Assembly (NCBI GenBank): GCA_944321925.1
Contig: CALUND010000016.1
Span: 62,001 to 126,000 of the forward strand
Length of the DNA: 64,000 nt
Direction of reading: 5' to 3'
Origin: an uncultured Rikenellaceae bacterium
GTDB lineage: Bacteria; Bacteroidota; Bacteroidia; Bacteroidales; Rikenellaceae
Shown here: positions 62,549 to 64,000 of the stretch, one piece after another
How the letters are laid out: every line of letters begins with the position of its first letter
Numbering within the stretch: position 1 is the first letter of the stretch
The notes under the pieces: generated by a model
Seen by the model: the letters and a program-made list of their open reading frames with translations, nothing else
Database searches by the model: none
What the model was told of the DNA's origin: nothing
Program-made: the position numbers and the translations under genes

Positions 62549-62855
62549 ACTCGCTGGCGCGGGGATATTCTCCCGGTCGACAGACTGGATCGGGGACGTT
62601 CGATTTCCGACTGATTCTTTCGGATCTTGTCTTTAGGGCCGATTCTGCGTTTTCGATACTTCTTCGTCTGATCCTTCTGCCCTGCATGCGATTTTTGCAG
62701 TCGGCAACTCCCCACATGTCGTTGTCGTTTCCCGAGACCGAATAGGAAAACCGCTACGCGATCCCAATGAGTGGATGGCGTAGCGGTTTCAGTTGTCCGA
62801 AGGTTCGTGTGGCGATCTTTCCCCTTCGTGGCAGAAGGGTGTATCGCGAAGTTTT
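62549..62855. other. Intergenic region with a hairpin
   Basis: 307 bases between convergent genes. Only the inverted repeat at 62748-62789 is recognised; no gene is seen. Confidence 0.6.
62748..62789. terminator. Hairpin, probable bidirectional terminator
   Basis: A 12-bp stem (62748-62759 with 62778-62789) with a smaller inner ATCC/GGAT stem. On minus it lies about 65 bases after the GH127 stop. T-runs are short on both sides. Confidence 0.55.
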
Positions 62856-64000
62856 TTATTCGGCTACGGGGAACATACAGATCCGGAATTTGGCGCAACC
62901 GTACGGAATCAGGACGATGGTCGTATCGGTTCCGTCGATTACCTTGCCCGCGGGAAGCGGGTAGAGAGGCGACGGATTCCAATTGAATGCTTTCGCCGGC
63001 ACTTCGAGTTTGAGCGGCGAGTTGTAAGGCCAATCCCAACGGTCGGGCATCTCTTCCCGCGTTATTTTGATCTTCTCAGGGGCGACCGAAGGAAGTGCAT
63101 ATCGCCACTCTCCTTCACCCTGGGTGTTGGCATCGATGTCGGGCAGAGGGAGCGAGAAGAGCAGCGGTCCGTACCAGACGCAGCGGAACGGATTGTCGAT
63201 CTGATCCAGCAGCGAGATCGGACGGTTGTTTTCCCGGAAATAGGGCGTTGTGGGGAACGGGGTCTCTTTCCCTTCGGAGATGGATGGCTGCATCGGCAGC
63301 AGAAGCGTCACCTGATCTCCCTTTCTCCATTTCCGATCGATCCGGGCGAACCCTTCTTCCGAAACCTCGATCTCGATCGCACTGCCGTTTACGGAGATTT
63401 GCGGATCCTTGCACCAGCCAGGGATGCGGAGGTAGAGCGGGAATGTGACTTTTTTGTCGGGCAGGATCGTGAGACGGATCGTCTCCTCGAAGGGATATTG
63501 GGTCTCTTCGACGATCTCGACCGGAATATCGCTCTTTCCTGCTACGAGTTTCACACGGGAAGGACCGTACAGTGTGGCGGCTGCTCCGAAGTCGGGCGTT
63601 CCGGCCCACATGTGCATGATGTAGAAGGGGAGGATGCGATTCGAGTTCCCGGCGCAGCAGAGTACGTCGTGACCGGTTGGCCGATAGACATAGCTCCGGT
63701 CACCCACATTGGCTGGATTGCGCGGCTCTTCGGCCGGAAGTACGCCCTGCACCCGGTTGGGACTCTGGTAGTAGCAGAGACTCTGGTAGTCGCGTGCCAA
63801 AGGTTGCGGAGCGGCGTTGAAGAATACCCGTTCGATACGGTCGCCCCATTTGCGGTCGCCCGTGATCTCGAACATCTTTTGGTAGGACCATTCGGAGGTG
63901 GCCACGTTGCAGGTCTCCGTGTGGCGGGTGGAGCCGATGCCGGCAAGGTGCTCCTCGCTCGATGCGACACCATAAGGAAGCATGTGGTTCTGTTCGATCC
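62856..64000 (-). CDS. GH127-like glycosidase (DUF1680), 5' part outside window
   Basis: The frame stays open to base 64000, so the N-terminus is missing; 381 codons are visible, including the stop. The part present has the acid/base motif HTETCNVATSEW and the Cys pair of LCCAGNSNR, which in GH127 beta-L-arabinofuranosidases bind zinc and form the nucleophile. The C-terminal region is beta-rich. The likely substrate is an L-arabinose-containing glycan, but related families (GH146) act similarly, so the exact sugar is uncertain. Confidence 0.9.
   Translation of the reverse strand, partial: IEQNHMLPYGVASSEEHLAGIGSTRHTETCNVATSEWSYQKMFEITGDRKWGDRIERVFFNAAPQPLARDYQSLCYYQSPNRVQGVLPAEEPRNPANVGDRSYVYRPTGHDVLCCAGNSNRILPFYIMHMWAGTPDFGAAATLYGPSRVKLVAGKSDIPVEIVEETQYPFEETIRLTILPDKKVTFPLYLRIPGWCKDPQISVNGSAIEIEVSEEGFARIDRKWRKGDQVTLLLPMQPSISEGKETPFPTTPYFRENNRPISLLDQIDNPFRCVWYGPLLFSLPLPDIDANTQGEGEWRYALPSVAPEKIKITREEMPDRWDWPYNSPLKLEVPAKAFNWNPSPLYPLPAGKVIDGTDTTIVLIPYGCAKFRICMFPVAE

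Overview
The window looks like chromosomal DNA of a gut-type anaerobe of the order Bacteroidales, most likely family Rikenellaceae (Alistipes-like). The genus is an inference. The basis is the typical Bacteroidota gene set (outer-membrane beta-barrel proteins with a carboxypeptidase-like N-terminal domain, DUF4270, DUF4890, DUF3098, a BACON-domain lipoprotein, DUF1080 and GH127 proteins, a split methylmalonyl-CoA mutase, KorAB) and repeated Bacteroidota-type promoters with a TAnnTTTG -7 element. No rRNA, tRNA, CRISPR array, phage or insertion sequence was recognised.

Layout. 1-1875: end of a RibD-like fusion and an MFS transporter. 2184-7986 (minus): a LytS/LytT two-component pair, a Spy-like DUF4890 protein and a large outer-membrane protein. 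8286-11493 (minus): UbiD-type decarboxylase, a helix-hairpin-helix membrane protein and ribosomal protein S21. 11887-14910: small membrane proteins, including a tandem paralogous pair, and the NhaD antiporter. 15040-19051: both subunits of B12-dependent methylmalonyl-CoA mutase. 19332-23417: RecQ, a DEDDy exonuclease, an RlmI-like methyltransferase and the CrcB fluoride channel. 23505-31840 (minus): a possible 46-residue protein, an ECF sigma factor, zinc-ribbon coiled-coil protein, Nif3-like protein, MerR regulator, RsmF-like methyltransferase, deoxynucleoside kinase, GH3 enzyme and TrkA. 32041-34556: a second outer-membrane receptor broken by a one-base frameshift. 34762-41103: NlpC/P60 peptidase, small proteins, topoisomerase I, DUF4270 lipoprotein and a one-domain glycogen/starch synthase. 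41239-47535 (minus): a housekeeping operon yfhO-ftsX-DUF3098-uppP-truB-queA. 47638-52914: polyprenyl synthase, ABM-domain lipoprotein, nitroreductase, DUF1080 lipoprotein, aroE and a YqaA-like protein with a 13-bp minisatellite upstream. 53391-56075: BACON lipoprotein. 56543-59426: korAB. 59647-62548: a cobalamin riboswitch in front of nrdDG. 62856 to the end: a GH127-like glycosidase running off the edge.

Metabolic theme. KorAB (2-oxoglutarate/ferredoxin) and MutAB (succinyl-CoA/methylmalonyl-CoA) fit a succinate/propionate-forming anaerobe that uses B12. The most striking regulatory feature is the cobalamin riboswitch before the B12-independent anaerobic ribonucleotide reductase, which suggests that nucleotide reduction is switched according to B12 supply. 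Other items worth a look are the two-block 13-bp repeat upstream of yqaA-aroE, the histidine kinase whose extracytoplasmic part resembles the Rho OB-fold, the frameshifted receptor, and the microprotein next to the ECF sigma factor.
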